Assembly (NCBI GenBank): GCA_946061795.1
Contig: CAMGSK010000021.1
Span: 1 to 14,223 of the forward strand
Reading direction: 5' to 3'
DNA length: 14,223 nt
Origin: an uncultured Elusimicrobium sp.
GTDB taxonomy: Bacteria; Elusimicrobiota; Elusimicrobia; Elusimicrobiales; Elusimicrobiaceae
The notes under the pieces were generated by a model, which was not told where the DNA came from, searched no databases, and was given only the letters and a program-made list of their open reading frames with translations. This document shows, in pieces, positions 1 through 7,477 of the stretch (position 1 is the first letter of the stretch; every line of letters begins with the position of its first letter). The position numbers and the translations under genes are program-made.

Positions 1-311
1 AACTCCTCCGTTTCCGCATAAAAGACGTCGCTGCGCGTTTCCGAGACGTGCGCGGGGCGGAGTTGAACGCGGGGGAAAAGACGGAATTTTTGAAGTTTGC
101 CGACGGCATTTTGGCGCTGGATTTGTTTCTTGCGCCGAAGGAGCAGGAAGACGCTCTGCCCGAAAATATACAGGCGCTTCTGACGGCCCGCGCCGCCGCG
201 CGCGCCGCCAAAGATTATAAAAAATCCGACGAGCTGCGCGCCGAATTGTCCGCCGCCGGATATGCGGTAAAAGATACGCCGCAAGGCCAGCAAGCGGAGA
301 AAATCAAATGA
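1..311 (+). CDS. cysS: Cysteinyl-tRNA synthetase, C-terminal end (partial)
   Basis: The reading frame is open from the left edge (first full codon at base 3) to TGA at 309-311, giving the last ~102 residues. CysS is the cytoplasmic enzyme that charges tRNA-Cys with cysteine. The visible part is the helical C-terminal region: a stretch with FLKFADGILALDLF, then the family's typical tail, where LPENIQALLTARAAARAAKDY leads into KKSDELRAELSAAGYAVKDTPQG. The pattern of an R-A-A-K-D helix, then DELR, then DTPQG is characteristic of CysS C-termini. The catalytic HIGH and KMSKS domains lie off the window. A GTG at 48 is only an internal codon. The stop overlaps the start of add (ATGA at 308-311), so the two are probably co-transcribed and translationally coupled. 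Nothing looks damaged. Confidence 0.9.
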   Translation, partial: LLRFRIKDVAARFRDVRGAELNAGEKTEFLKFADGILALDLFLAPKEQEDALPENIQALLTARAAARAAKDYKKSDELRAELSAAGYAVKDTPQGQQAEKIK

Positions 312-1522
312 ATAAAATAAACGCCGAATTTATCCGTCTTATTCCCAAAGCGGATTTGCATGTGCATTTGGACGGCTCTTTGCGCCTGGGCACGCTGATT
401 GAACTGGCTAAAAAAGAAGGCGTGGAATTGCCCGCCTATACGGAAAAAGGTTTGCGGGAAAAAGTGTTCAAAAAACAATACGCTTCTTTGCCCGAATATT
501 TAAAAGGCTTCGGCTACACCACCGCCGTCATGAGGCGGGCGGAAAACATTGAGCGCATCGCTTATGAACTGGGCCAGGACGCTATTGACGAAGGCGTGCG
601 GTATATGGAGGTGCGCTTTGCGCCCCAGCTGCATGCGTCGGATACGCTTTCCGTGGCCGATTCTATCCGCGCCGTAGTGGCGGGACTGAACCGCGCCAAA
701 GAGGAGCACAATGCGCTCCCCGCCGTGAAAAAAGGGGAGGATTTGCCGTTTCATTTCGGCGTGATTGCCTGTGCCATGCGCAGTTTTAACGCGCAGATGT
801 CTCCGTATTACAAAAACTTGTTTGGCGTGCTGTCCCAGTATTCTAAATTTGAAGTGTTCGGGGCGGCTTCGCTGGAGCTGGCGCGTTTGGTGGTTAAATT
901 GGTAAAAGAAGAAGGCCTTCCCGTTGTGGGTTTTGATTTGGCCGGAGAAGAGGCCGGCTACCCCGCCTCCGACCATGTGGAAGCGTATAAATATATCCAT
1001 AAAAATTTCATGCGCAAAACCGTCCATTCTGGCGAAGCGTACGGCCCGGAATCCATTTTCCAGGCCATTACGGACTGCTACGCCAACCGCATCGGTCACG
1101 GCACCCACTTGTTTGACTCGGAGATGATTAAAGACCGCAAAGTAAAAGACAAACGGGCGTATGTGGAAGCGTTGGCCAATTACATCGCCAGTCAGCGCAT
1201 TGGTGTGGAGGTATGTCTGACAAGCAATTTGCAAACCTTGCCGGAGATTAAATCCGTCGCCAAGCATCCCGTCAAAGAAATGATTAAGCGCGGGCTTTCC
1301 GTCAGTATTGCTACGGACAACCGGCTGGTGTCCAACACCTCGGTCAGCAAGGAGTTGGAATTGCTGGCCAAAAACATTCCGCTGACGCATAAGGAATTTA
1401 AAAATATCGTCATTGCCGGATTTAAAGGAGCGTTTTTTCCGGGGACGTACATGGAACGGCGCGCTTTTGTCCGCCAGGTGATTAACCGCTATGACGAACT
1501 GGCGAAGAAATATTTAAACTAA
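308..1522 (+). CDS. add: Adenosine deaminase
   Basis: This 404-residue protein hydrolyses adenosine (and deoxyadenosine) to inosine plus ammonia in purine salvage, in the cytoplasm, using one zinc ion. All metal-site and catalytic elements of the amidohydrolase-fold ADA family are visible: KADLHVHLDG (H18, H20), HSGE (H240, catalytic E243), RIGHG (catalytic H264) and TDN (zinc ligand D337). The second Asp of the classical TDDP motif is Asn (N338, TDNRLVSNT), a variant also known in other bacterial ADAs. The protein is longer than the usual ~330-350 residues. The extra length seems to lie before HSGE, around residues 130-190, where KKGEDLPFHFGVIACAMRSF occurs. The ATG at 308 has GGAG at 296-299 as its ribosome site and overlaps the cysS stop. 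Adenine deaminase is a less likely alternative because motif order and spacing fit ADA. Confidence 0.92.
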   Translation: MNKINAEFIRLIPKADLHVHLDGSLRLGTLIELAKKEGVELPAYTEKGLREKVFKKQYASLPEYLKGFGYTTAVMRRAENIERIAYELGQDAIDEGVRYMEVRFAPQLHASDTLSVADSIRAVVAGLNRAKEEHNALPAVKKGEDLPFHFGVIACAMRSFNAQMSPYYKNLFGVLSQYSKFEVFGAASLELARLVVKLVKEEGLPVVGFDLAGEEAGYPASDHVEAYKYIHKNFMRKTVHSGEAYGPESIFQAITDCYANRIGHGTHLFDSEMIKDRKVKDKRAYVEALANYIASQRIGVEVCLTSNLQTLPEIKSVAKHPVKEMIKRGLSVSIATDNRLVSNTSVSKELELLAKNIPLTHKEFKNIVIAGFKGAFFPGTYMERRAFVRQVINRYDELAKKYLN

Positions 1523-1544
1523 AATTTTCATTGCCGGGTGTGAT

Positions 1545-1582
1545 GCGCGGAGCAGATGTTGCTTGCTCCGCGCTTGTTTTTT
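1545..1582 (+). terminator. Rho-independent terminator of cysS-add
   Basis: A perfect 10-bp stem is formed by GCGCGGAGCA (1545-1554) and TGCTCCGCGC (1564-1573), with a 9-nt loop. The T-rich run TTGTTTTTTG follows directly. It lies 22 bases after the add stop, so it should end the cysS-add transcript. The T-run overlaps the -35 of the candidate pilin promoter. Confidence 0.88.
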
Positions 1583-1609
1583 GTCTCCGCCGGACATCAC
1601 GTGTATTGT
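1581..1609 (+). promoter_or_regulatory. Candidate sigma-70-type promoter of the pilin-like gene
   Basis: TTGTCT (1581-1586) and TATTGT (1604-1609) are separated by 17 bases. Each box matches four of six consensus positions. It sits just after the add terminator and upstream of an isolated gene that needs its own promoter. A start near 1616 would give a leader of ~37 nt consisting largely of the T12 tract and one arm of the hairpin. This is moderate evidence only. Confidence 0.4.
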
Positions 1610-1626
1610 AAAAACGGCTGGCATTG

Positions 1627-1668
1627 TTTTTTTTTTTTGATAAATTTTGCTTATGAACAAAATTTATC
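1627..1668 (+). repeat. T12 tract plus perfect 11-bp inverted repeat enclosing the pilin start codon
   Basis: Twelve consecutive T (1627-1638) are followed at once by GATAAATTTTG (1639-1649). Its exact reverse complement CAAAATTTATC is at 1658-1668, and the 8-base loop CTTATGAA holds the ATG at 1653-1655. No Shine-Dalgarno sequence is visible upstream. In RNA the start codon would be presented in the loop of an AU-rich hairpin behind a U12 run. Possible roles (inferred) are translational control, length variation of the T tract by slippage, or a recombination or insertion boundary. Confidence 0.75.
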
Positions 1669-2147
1669 AAAAATCATTTTTCGGTGGAAAAACTGCCGGA
1701 TTTACGCTGATAGAGCTGTTGGTGGTGGTATTAATCATCGGCATTCTGTCGGCCGTTGCCCTGCCGCAATATACCAAGGCGGTGACAAAGGCCCGCTTTG
1801 CCGAAGCGCTTATTAACCTCAGAGCCATTGCGGAAGCGGATAAAGTCTGTGAACTGGAAAAGGGAGAAGATTGGTGTAATATTAATGATTTGGCCGTTAA
1901 TGTATCCGGCGTTGCTGATAAAGAACATGCACAAATTTTGACGGACCATTTTATTTACAGGGCGTCTGCCAATCCTATGGGGGCCGGTTTCAGAGCCCAG
2001 GCTTTGTACCGCAAAGAAGACGTATGTCTGTGCGTGAACCAAGAAGGAATTGTCGTAGATCAGGGGGACCACTGTATGGCAAAAGAGCCGTCTTTTGATT
2101 ATGCCAAATTGTTGAATTTACCTGCTGACGTCTGCGGTTGTTGCTAA
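1653..2147 (+). CDS. Type IV pilin-like (PilE/PulG-type) protein
   Basis: A 164-residue protein with a class III signal peptide. The basic leader ends in GGKTAG (residues 11-16). Prepilin peptidase should cut after G16, leaving F17 as the N-methylated first residue and E21 as the conserved Glu5. The following hydrophobic helix (about 17-38, TLIELLVVVLIIGILSAVA) would anchor the subunit in the inner membrane and form the fibre core. After LPQYTKAVTKARF comes a globular domain with eight Cys (66, 75, 125, 127, 141, 161, 163, 164), suggesting disulfides in the periplasm or outside. The ATG at 1653 is preferred over TTG at 1647; neither has a clear ribosome site. The gene stands alone between two terminators, with no pilus assembly genes nearby, as is common for the numerous scattered pilin-like genes of Elusimicrobiota. 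Whether it is a true pilin, a minor pseudopilin or a secretion-system subunit cannot be told. Confidence 0.88.
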   Translation: MNKIYQKSFFGGKTAGFTLIELLVVVLIIGILSAVALPQYTKAVTKARFAEALINLRAIAEADKVCELEKGEDWCNINDLAVNVSGVADKEHAQILTDHFIYRASANPMGAGFRAQALYRKEDVCLCVNQEGIVVDQGDHCMAKEPSFDYAKLLNLPADVCGCC

Positions 2148-2153
2148 TAAATA

Positions 2154-2190
2154 AAAAATCCCCCGGGATTTTTCTATCCGGGGAATTTTT
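2154..2190. terminator. Bidirectional terminator between the pilin-like gene and lepA
   Basis: The arms are 2154-2166 (AAAAAT, one mismatched C, CCCCGG) and 2178-2190 (CCGGGG, A, ATTTTT). They form a GC core of six pairs flanked by six A-T pairs around one C/A mismatch, with an 11-nt loop. Both strands read a T-run after the stem. It lies 6 bases after the pilin stop and 19 bases after the lepA stop on the opposite strand, so it can serve both convergent genes. Confidence 0.85.
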
Positions 2191-2209
2191 CTGTTATTTA
2201 ACAAGCGGG

Positions 2210-4039
2210 TTATTCTTCGTCAATTTTCAGCATGGCCACAAACGCTTCCTGCGGAATGTTCAAACTGCCGATGCTCTTCATGCGTTTCTTTCCTTCTTTC
2301 TGTTTCTCCAGCAGTTTGCGTTTGCGCGTAATGTCCCCGCCGTAGCATTTGGCGATGACGTCTTTGCGGAAGGCCGGAATGGTTTCGCGCGCGATAACTT
2401 TGCCGTTGACGGCGGCCTGTACGGCCACTTCAAACTGCTGCCGTCCGATGAGCTCTTTGAGCTTGGCGCACAATGCACGGCCCTGCGTTTGCGCTTTGTC
2501 TTTATGCACCACCACGGACAGTGCGTCCACCGGCGTGCCGTGCAGCAAGATTTCCATCAGCACCACGTCCGCACTGCGGAAGCCCGCCACTTCGTAATCA
2601 AAGGACGCATAGCCTTTGGAAACGGATTTCAATTTGTTGTAGAAATCAATAACCATTTCTCCCATCGGCATTTCGTATTTGATGATGACGCGCTGGTTGG
2701 ACAAGTGGTCCATGTTCATAAACGTACCGCGTTTTTCTTTCAGCAGCGTCATGACTCCGTCCATAAACTCCACGGGCGTGACGATGGTGATGTGAATGAC
2801 GGGCTCTTTAATGTCTATGATATCTCCGTGCGGAGGGAAATTGGCCGGGTTGTCGATGATTTTATATCCCGGATCGTCCGGCGCGTCCGGAAGGGCGGCC
2901 AGTTCCTGCGGGTGGTTTTTGCGCGGCGTAAATTTAACGTGATACACCACGTTGGGCGACGTGGCGATGAGCGAGAGATTAAATTCCCGTTCCAAACGTT
3001 CTTTGACGATTTCTATGTGCAAAATGCCCATAAATCCCAGGCGGAACCCAAAGCCCAGCGCCTTAGACGTTTCGCTCTGGTAATGGAACGAGGAATCGGA
3101 CAAATTCAGTTTTTCCAGTGCGGTGCGCAAGAGCGGAAAATCCGTCGTTTCCACCGGGAAAATGCTGGCAAACACCACCGGCTTGGCGTCGGCGTAGCCG
3201 GGCAGCGGCGTTTGGGCCGGGTTGTCGGAAAGGGTGACGGTATCGCCCACTTTTACTTGGTGAATGTCTTTAATCCCAGCCACCAGATAGCCCACTTCGC
3301 CCGCGCTTAAAGCGGGGGCTTTATGCAGCTGCTTGGGAGTCATAAAGCCGACTTCTTCCACTTTATAACTTGCGCCGGAAGCCATAAAACGGATGTTTTG
3401 ACCGGCTTTAACGGTACCGTCCACGATGCGTACGTACATAATTACGCCGCGGAAGGGGTCGTAAAATGAATCAAAAATCAATGCGCGCAGCGGCGCCTTG
3501 GGATCGCCTTGAGGGGCGGGAACGTCTTCAATAATACGGTCCAACAGATGTTCTATGCCCATGCCCGTTTTTGCGCTGACGCGTTCGGCTTCCACCGGTT
3601 CTTTTAAAATATCCCACAGCTGTTCTTCCGAAGCGTCCGCGTCCGATTGGGACAAATCGACTTTGTTCATTACGGGGATGATTTTTAACCCCAGGCTTTG
3701 CGCCAAATGTGCATGGGCCACCGTTTGGGCTTCTACACCCTGGGAGGCGTCCACCAAAAGCAGTACGCCCTCGCAGGCGCGCAGGGAACGGGCCACTTCA
3801 TAGGAAAAATCCACATGTCCCGGCGTGTCAATGAGGTTTAAAATATAATCTTTGTACTGGATGCGCACGGCTTTGGCTTTGATGGTGATGCCGCGTTCCC
3901 GTTCCAGGTCCATGCCGTCAAGCAGCTGGGCCTGCATTTTGCGTTTGGGTACGGTGCCCGTGTCTTCCAAAATACGGTCGGAAAGAGTGGTTTTGCCGTG
4001 GTCAATGTGCGCCACAATGGAAAAATTACGAATCTTCAT
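2210..4039 (-). CDS. lepA: Elongation factor 4 (LepA), back-translocating GTPase
   Basis: A 609-residue translational GTPase that binds the ribosome and is linked to back-translocation, stress translation and ribosome assembly. It may be cytoplasmic or membrane-associated. The GTPase motifs are clear: AHIDHGKT (10-17), RERGITIK (switch I, 47-54), DTPGHVDF (71-78) and NKVD (125-128). EF-G-like domains follow. The LepA-specific C-terminal domain is present, with KCYGGDITRKRKLLEKQKEG and the ending IPQEAFVAMLKID. Length fits the family (~600). I chose the ATG at 4039 because the product then starts MKIRNFSIVAHIDHGKTT as LepA proteins do; an in-frame TTG at 4057 would add six residues. The start lies inside the end of ptsI (14-nt overlap) and has only a weak ribosome site, suggesting translational coupling. 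It is the last gene of the operon. Confidence 0.96.
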   Translation of the reverse strand: MKIRNFSIVAHIDHGKTTLSDRILEDTGTVPKRKMQAQLLDGMDLERERGITIKAKAVRIQYKDYILNLIDTPGHVDFSYEVARSLRACEGVLLLVDASQGVEAQTVAHAHLAQSLGLKIIPVMNKVDLSQSDADASEEQLWDILKEPVEAERVSAKTGMGIEHLLDRIIEDVPAPQGDPKAPLRALIFDSFYDPFRGVIMYVRIVDGTVKAGQNIRFMASGASYKVEEVGFMTPKQLHKAPALSAGEVGYLVAGIKDIHQVKVGDTVTLSDNPAQTPLPGYADAKPVVFASIFPVETTDFPLLRTALEKLNLSDSSFHYQSETSKALGFGFRLGFMGILHIEIVKERLEREFNLSLIATSPNVVYHVKFTPRKNHPQELAALPDAPDDPGYKIIDNPANFPPHGDIIDIKEPVIHITIVTPVEFMDGVMTLLKEKRGTFMNMDHLSNQRVIIKYEMPMGEMVIDFYNKLKSVSKGYASFDYEVAGFRSADVVLMEILLHGTPVDALSVVVHKDKAQTQGRALCAKLKELIGRQQFEVAVQAAVNGKVIARETIPAFRKDVIAKCYGGDITRKRKLLEKQKEGKKRMKSIGSLNIPQEAFVAMLKIDEE

Positions 4040-5768
4040 CTTGGTTCTGTTGTTCAATCAGGCTCCGTATTTCTTCCGAGGAGGACGCAAGCAGTGCGGC
4101 CTGGGCGGTGTCGGAGCAGGATTCAAAATTTAAATTGCGTATCCGGTTTTTAATGCGCAGATACATGCGCGGCGTGACGGACAAAACGTCCACTTCCAAT
4201 CCCAGCAGCATGGGCACCATTTTTACGTCGGCGGCTATTTCGCCGCAAATGCTGACTTGTTTGCCGCGCTGGTGCGCGGTCTGTATAATCTGGTGTATGG
4301 TGCGCAGAACCGCGGGGTGGCAGGGGTCGTACATATGCGCCACTTCCGGGTTTACGCGGTCCACCGCAATTAAATATTGTATCAAGTCATTGGTGCCGAT
4401 GGAAAGGAAATCCATTTCATTAATCATGCCGTCCAATGCAATGGCCGCCGCCGGGACCTCAATCATCGCCCCCAGCGCGATGCGGTTGACGGGCTTTTTG
4501 CCTTCCTGCGCAAAAGCTTCCAATACGTTGTTTAACGCTTTGCGCACGTGCCGCAGTTCTTCTACGGAAGAGAGCATGGGAATCATGATTTTGACTTGGG
4601 CCGGCACCTCGCAGGCCGTGCGCACGATGGCGCGCAGCTGCGTGTGCAGCAGTTCCGGGTTCTTCAGCAGCAGGCGGATGCCGCGGCAGCCCATGAACGG
4701 GTTATCGTCTTTGTCAAACTCGTCCAGCGGGAAGGAGGGCAGCTTGTCCGCTCCCAAATCCGCCAGACGGATGGTGACGGGGCGCATGTCAAAATGTTTG
4801 GCTACGGAAAGATAAGTTTGGTATTGTTCTTCTTCCGTGGGCGGCTGGGGAATGTTCATAAACAAAAATTCCGTACGCAAAAGACCCAGCCCGTCCGTAA
4901 TGAGTTTTTTATTGTCTTTGGTATAGGTGCGGGGGTCAAAGTTGACCATCAGTTTAAAGTTTTTTCCGTCGGAGGTGACGGTGGGCAGGTGGTTGATGGT
5001 CTGCAGCAGCGATTCGGCTTTTTTCACTTCGCGCTGGATTTTTTTGTAGCTGGCCAGCGTGTAGCGGTCCGGATTGATGATCAGCAGACCGTTTTCCCCG
5101 TCCACAATCAGCGTGTCCCCGTCTTTTACTTCCCGGGCGGCGTTGGAAAGGCCCACTACGGCGGGAAGCTTGAGGCTTTGGGCCAAAATGGCCGTATGGC
5201 TGGTTTTTCCGCCCAAATCCGTACAAAAGCCGATGATTTGGTGTTCGTTTAAATTCAGCGTATCAGAGGGAAACAAATCATGCGCCACCAATACCGACGG
5301 GCGGCGTATGCCCGCCCAGAATGCGCCTTTGTCCCCGGCCAAATGATTGACCAAACGCTTGCCCACGTCAAAAATGTCATTGCGGCGTTCTTTAAAAAAG
5401 TTGTCTTCTATTTTGTCAAAAGAAGCCGCCAGTTCCTTAAGCGTCAGAAAAATGGCGCCTTGGGCGGACATGTGTTCGTTTTTGATTTTGCCGATGGTGG
5501 CGTCTTTGAGCATCGGGTCCTGCAAAATCATTTTATGCATGGACATCAAATTGGCGTATTCCGCGCCCAAGCTGGAGCGGAGTTTTTCTTCGCATTCGTC
5601 CAAATCCCGGCGGGTCTTTTCCATGGCGGTGTGAAACTTGACGATTTCCGCTTTCACTTCCGCAGCTTCGACGTATTGGTTGGAAACGGCGAAATCCGCC
5701 GTGGGCAACAAAACGGCGGGACCGATGGATATGCCGGGGCTGGCGGCTACGCCCTTGATGACGAACAT
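4026..5768 (-). CDS. ptsI: PTS enzyme I (phosphoenolpyruvate-protein phosphotransferase)
   Basis: A 580-residue cytoplasmic enzyme that takes phosphate from PEP and passes it to HPr, the first step of the PTS. The order of parts is normal: an N-terminal HPr-binding helical region, the phosphohistidine domain with GGKTSHTAILAQ (active H191), then the PEP-binding barrel with GLLRTEFLFM, MGCRGIRLLL, SIGTNDLIQYLIAVDR and the cysteine motif SICGEIAAD near the C-terminus. Length matches typical enzyme I (~575). The ATG at 5768 directly follows the ptsH stop (no spacer), with GAGG eight bases upstream inside ptsH. The 3' end overlaps the lepA start. No catalytic residue seems missing, so it is very likely active. 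Confidence 0.97.
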   Translation of the reverse strand: MFVIKGVAASPGISIGPAVLLPTADFAVSNQYVEAAEVKAEIVKFHTAMEKTRRDLDECEEKLRSSLGAEYANLMSMHKMILQDPMLKDATIGKIKNEHMSAQGAIFLTLKELAASFDKIEDNFFKERRNDIFDVGKRLVNHLAGDKGAFWAGIRRPSVLVAHDLFPSDTLNLNEHQIIGFCTDLGGKTSHTAILAQSLKLPAVVGLSNAAREVKDGDTLIVDGENGLLIINPDRYTLASYKKIQREVKKAESLLQTINHLPTVTSDGKNFKLMVNFDPRTYTKDNKKLITDGLGLLRTEFLFMNIPQPPTEEEQYQTYLSVAKHFDMRPVTIRLADLGADKLPSFPLDEFDKDDNPFMGCRGIRLLLKNPELLHTQLRAIVRTACEVPAQVKIMIPMLSSVEELRHVRKALNNVLEAFAQEGKKPVNRIALGAMIEVPAAAIALDGMINEMDFLSIGTNDLIQYLIAVDRVNPEVAHMYDPCHPAVLRTIHQIIQTAHQRGKQVSICGEIAADVKMVPMLLGLEVDVLSVTPRMYLRIKNRIRNLNFESCSDTAQAALLASSSEEIRSLIEQQNQDEDS

Positions 5769-6038
5769 TTAGAAATCCTCGTTAAATTTATTGGCGAATA
5801 AAGCGGTGATCGCTTCTTTGGCGGCTTGTTCGTCCGTTCCGTCAAACGTCAGAAGCAGAGACGAGCCGTACTCCGCCGCCAGCATCATGACCCCCATAAT
5901 GCTTTTGGCGTTGATTTCCACCTGGTCTTTGGCTATCTTTATGTCACAGTCAAAGCCTGCCGCCGTTTGCACCAGCAAAGCGGCGGGACGGGCATGAAGG
6001 CCCAAGCGGTTGGTAATTTTGATTTCTTGCTTAATCAC
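5769..6038 (-). CDS. ptsH: HPr phosphocarrier protein
   Basis: An 89-residue cytoplasmic phosphocarrier between enzyme I and the sugar-specific EIIA. The active histidine is H15 in NRLGLHARPAA. The regulatory serine is also present: S46 in NAKSIMGVMMLA, the site phosphorylated by HPr kinase, whose gene is in the same operon. HPr is therefore expected to receive both PEP-dependent phosphate at His15 and ATP-dependent phosphate at Ser46. The start is GTG at 6038, with AAAGGA as a ribosome site a few bases upstream. The gap to the preceding EIID stop is 11 nt, and the stop directly abuts ptsI. A separate Npr or Crh paralogue is not visible in this window. Confidence 0.96.
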   Translation of the reverse strand: MIKQEIKITNRLGLHARPAALLVQTAAGFDCDIKIAKDQVEINAKSIMGVMMLAAEYGSSLLLTFDGTDEQAAKEAITALFANKFNEDF

Positions 6039-6049
6039 GTTTTATCCTT

Positions 6050-6868
6050 TTAAATCATGCACGCAACGGCGAAAACGGCGGCCGCCGTCAAATACAAATA
6101 GACGTTGGGTATGCGCAGGCGGCGCGTAAGGAACGAAAGTAAGATGAAAAACGCCGCCAGCAGGGCGCGCGCCATAAATTCCAAACTAAAATTCATGCGC
6201 CCGAAATAACGGTATAAGCCAAACAGGATGAGTCCTACGGCGCAGAACAAACCGATGCGTTTGGCTTTGTAAATGGTTCTGTTCCAATCAAAGCGCGTGA
6301 GACCGAAGCAGGATTTTTCGTCGGATTCATAACCGATTTTCAATCCCTGCCACCGGACAAACAGCGCAATGGAATTATAAATGAAAAACGCCGCCGCGCC
6401 CGCGGAAAACGCATACCATGCGGAACAAGAGCCCGGGCGGTCCACTTCAAAGAAATTGACGTCAAGCGTCATCCAAATCAGCACCGCCAGCAGCAGCGTC
6501 AGCGGTTTGAGCGTGCCCCAAAACAAGCGGTCTCCGATAGAGGCGGCCGTAATGGAAAGCCCTCTGCGCGCGCCGGACCATTCCGCCACCTGTTCTTTAT
6601 ATTCCGCCACTGCGGAAGTTCGCGCGACGGACTCTTCCTGCTTGGCCATGGCGCCAAAACAGAAAGAAGCCATTACCGGGTGCGTGTTAAATGCTTCCAA
6701 ATACCGCTGCAATACGGTGGGCAGCATATCCGGATCTTGTTTGTACAAACGTCGCAAAAACGGCATCATTACAAAGGCGAAGCCCAAGTTTTGATAGCGC
6801 ACGTAGTTCCAGCCGGATTGCAGAAAAAACGAGCGGAAGAACATATTTAAGCGCAGCCAAAAGGTCAT
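6050..6868 (-). CDS. PTS mannose-family membrane component EIID
   Basis: A 272-residue inner-membrane subunit that, with EIIC, forms the sugar channel of a mannose/fructose/sorbose-family PTS. The N-terminal third carries the typical EIID signature: MFFRSFFLQSGWNYVRYQNLG, then a FLRRLYKQDP segment and a YLEAFNTHPVMASF segment (NTHP is strongly conserved), followed by GAMAKQEE. Several hydrophobic segments occupy the C-terminal part (about residues 115-135, 150-175 and 205-271). The length is close to the usual ~270-280. GAGG lies upstream of the ATG at 6868, and the gap to the EIIC stop is 3 nt. Sugar specificity cannot be deduced from the sequence; mannose-family systems handle many hexoses and amino sugars. 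Confidence 0.92.
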   Translation of the reverse strand: MTFWLRLNMFFRSFFLQSGWNYVRYQNLGFAFVMMPFLRRLYKQDPDMLPTVLQRYLEAFNTHPVMASFCFGAMAKQEESVARTSAVAEYKEQVAEWSGARRGLSITAASIGDRLFWGTLKPLTLLLAVLIWMTLDVNFFEVDRPGSCSAWYAFSAGAAAFFIYNSIALFVRWQGLKIGYESDEKSCFGLTRFDWNRTIYKAKRIGLFCAVGLILFGLYRYFGRMNFSLEFMARALLAAFFILLSFLTRRLRIPNVYLYLTAAAVFAVACMI

Positions 6869-6871
6869 AAC

Positions 6872-7477
6872 TTACCTCGTTTTTAACCGGAACGTCGGGA
6901 TAAGAGCGGCCAGCCCTATCCACGGCACGGCCATATAAGCCAGCCGGAACGCGAAATGCATTTTAGGCGTTAAATAAGGAAATACGACGAACATAAGCTG
7001 GGCGCAAAGCCGCGCCGCCACGGAAATGAAAATAAACGCCATTAAAAAAGACAACAGCAAGGACGCCGCGATAATCGGCGTGATGCCGTCGGGCCGGCGG
7101 CCTATTTTCTTTTCTAAAAATATCAGCCAGGTAAAACGGGTTTTGCGCAGAAATGCGTCAAAAAAGGAATATAGGACGGAGCACGCCACGCCTAAAAAGA
7201 AACCGAAATACAACTCCACTCCCAGCGAGTGCAGAAAGAGAGGAATCGTGACCGCCACCACGCCGCTGGGGGGAACGATGCCGCCCAAAGGAGAGATGTC
7301 CGTAAACAGCAGTTCCGTAAATACGCCCACCTGCACGCCCGCCATGAGGTCTCCCGTCGCTGCGCCCAGCAAAGGGCCGGCGATGATCGGACGCGACACC
7401 AGCGTTTGAAACGCATACGTGACGTCCATTTCCAACAACGCGGCAAACAGACACAGCAGGATGAGAGATGTGGTCAT
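6872..7477 (-). CDS. PTS mannose-family membrane component EIIC (short form)
   Basis: A 201-residue, very hydrophobic inner-membrane protein, partner of EIID in the sugar channel. The family core is recognisable: SRPIIAGPLLGAATGDLMAG, then GVFTELLF with the conserved Glu, and PLGGIVPPSGVVAV. Hydrophobic segments span about residues 2-20, 27-60, 68-105, 130-160 and 165-195. Typical EIIC-Man proteins are ~260 residues, so this one is compact. It keeps the conserved first half but seems reduced later. The ATG at 7477 overlaps the EIIB stop by 4 nt (ATGA), indicating translational coupling. The position between EIIB and EIID supports the assignment. Confidence 0.87.
   Translation of the reverse strand: MTTSLILLCLFAALLEMDVTYAFQTLVSRPIIAGPLLGAATGDLMAGVQVGVFTELLFTDISPLGGIVPPSGVVAVTIPLFLHSLGVELYFGFFLGVACSVLYSFFDAFLRKTRFTWLIFLEKKIGRRPDGITPIIAASLLLSFLMAFIFISVAARLCAQLMFVVFPYLTPKMHFAFRLAYMAVPWIGLAALIPTFRLKTR

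Noticed and set aside
500..1390. 296-residue minus-strand ORF opposite add
   Set aside because: It is an antisense shadow of a clear adenosine deaminase, with no domain of its own.
1647..1652. Alternative TTG start of the pilin-like gene at 1647
   Set aside because: It lies in the arm of the inverted repeat, has no ribosome site, and an ATG follows two codons later.
2138..3310. 390-residue plus-strand ORF opposite lepA
   Set aside because: It is antisense to the highly conserved LepA frame, shows no recognisable motif and has a His/Phe/Arg-rich composition typical of a shadow frame.
4040..4057. Alternative TTG start of LepA at 4057
   Set aside because: It adds six residues not typical of LepA. 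The ATG at 4039 gives the conserved N-terminus.
4548..5252. Plus-strand ORFs opposite ptsI (also at 4108-4815)
   Set aside because: Both are antisense to the enzyme I active-site and PEP-binding regions; low-complexity shadow composition.
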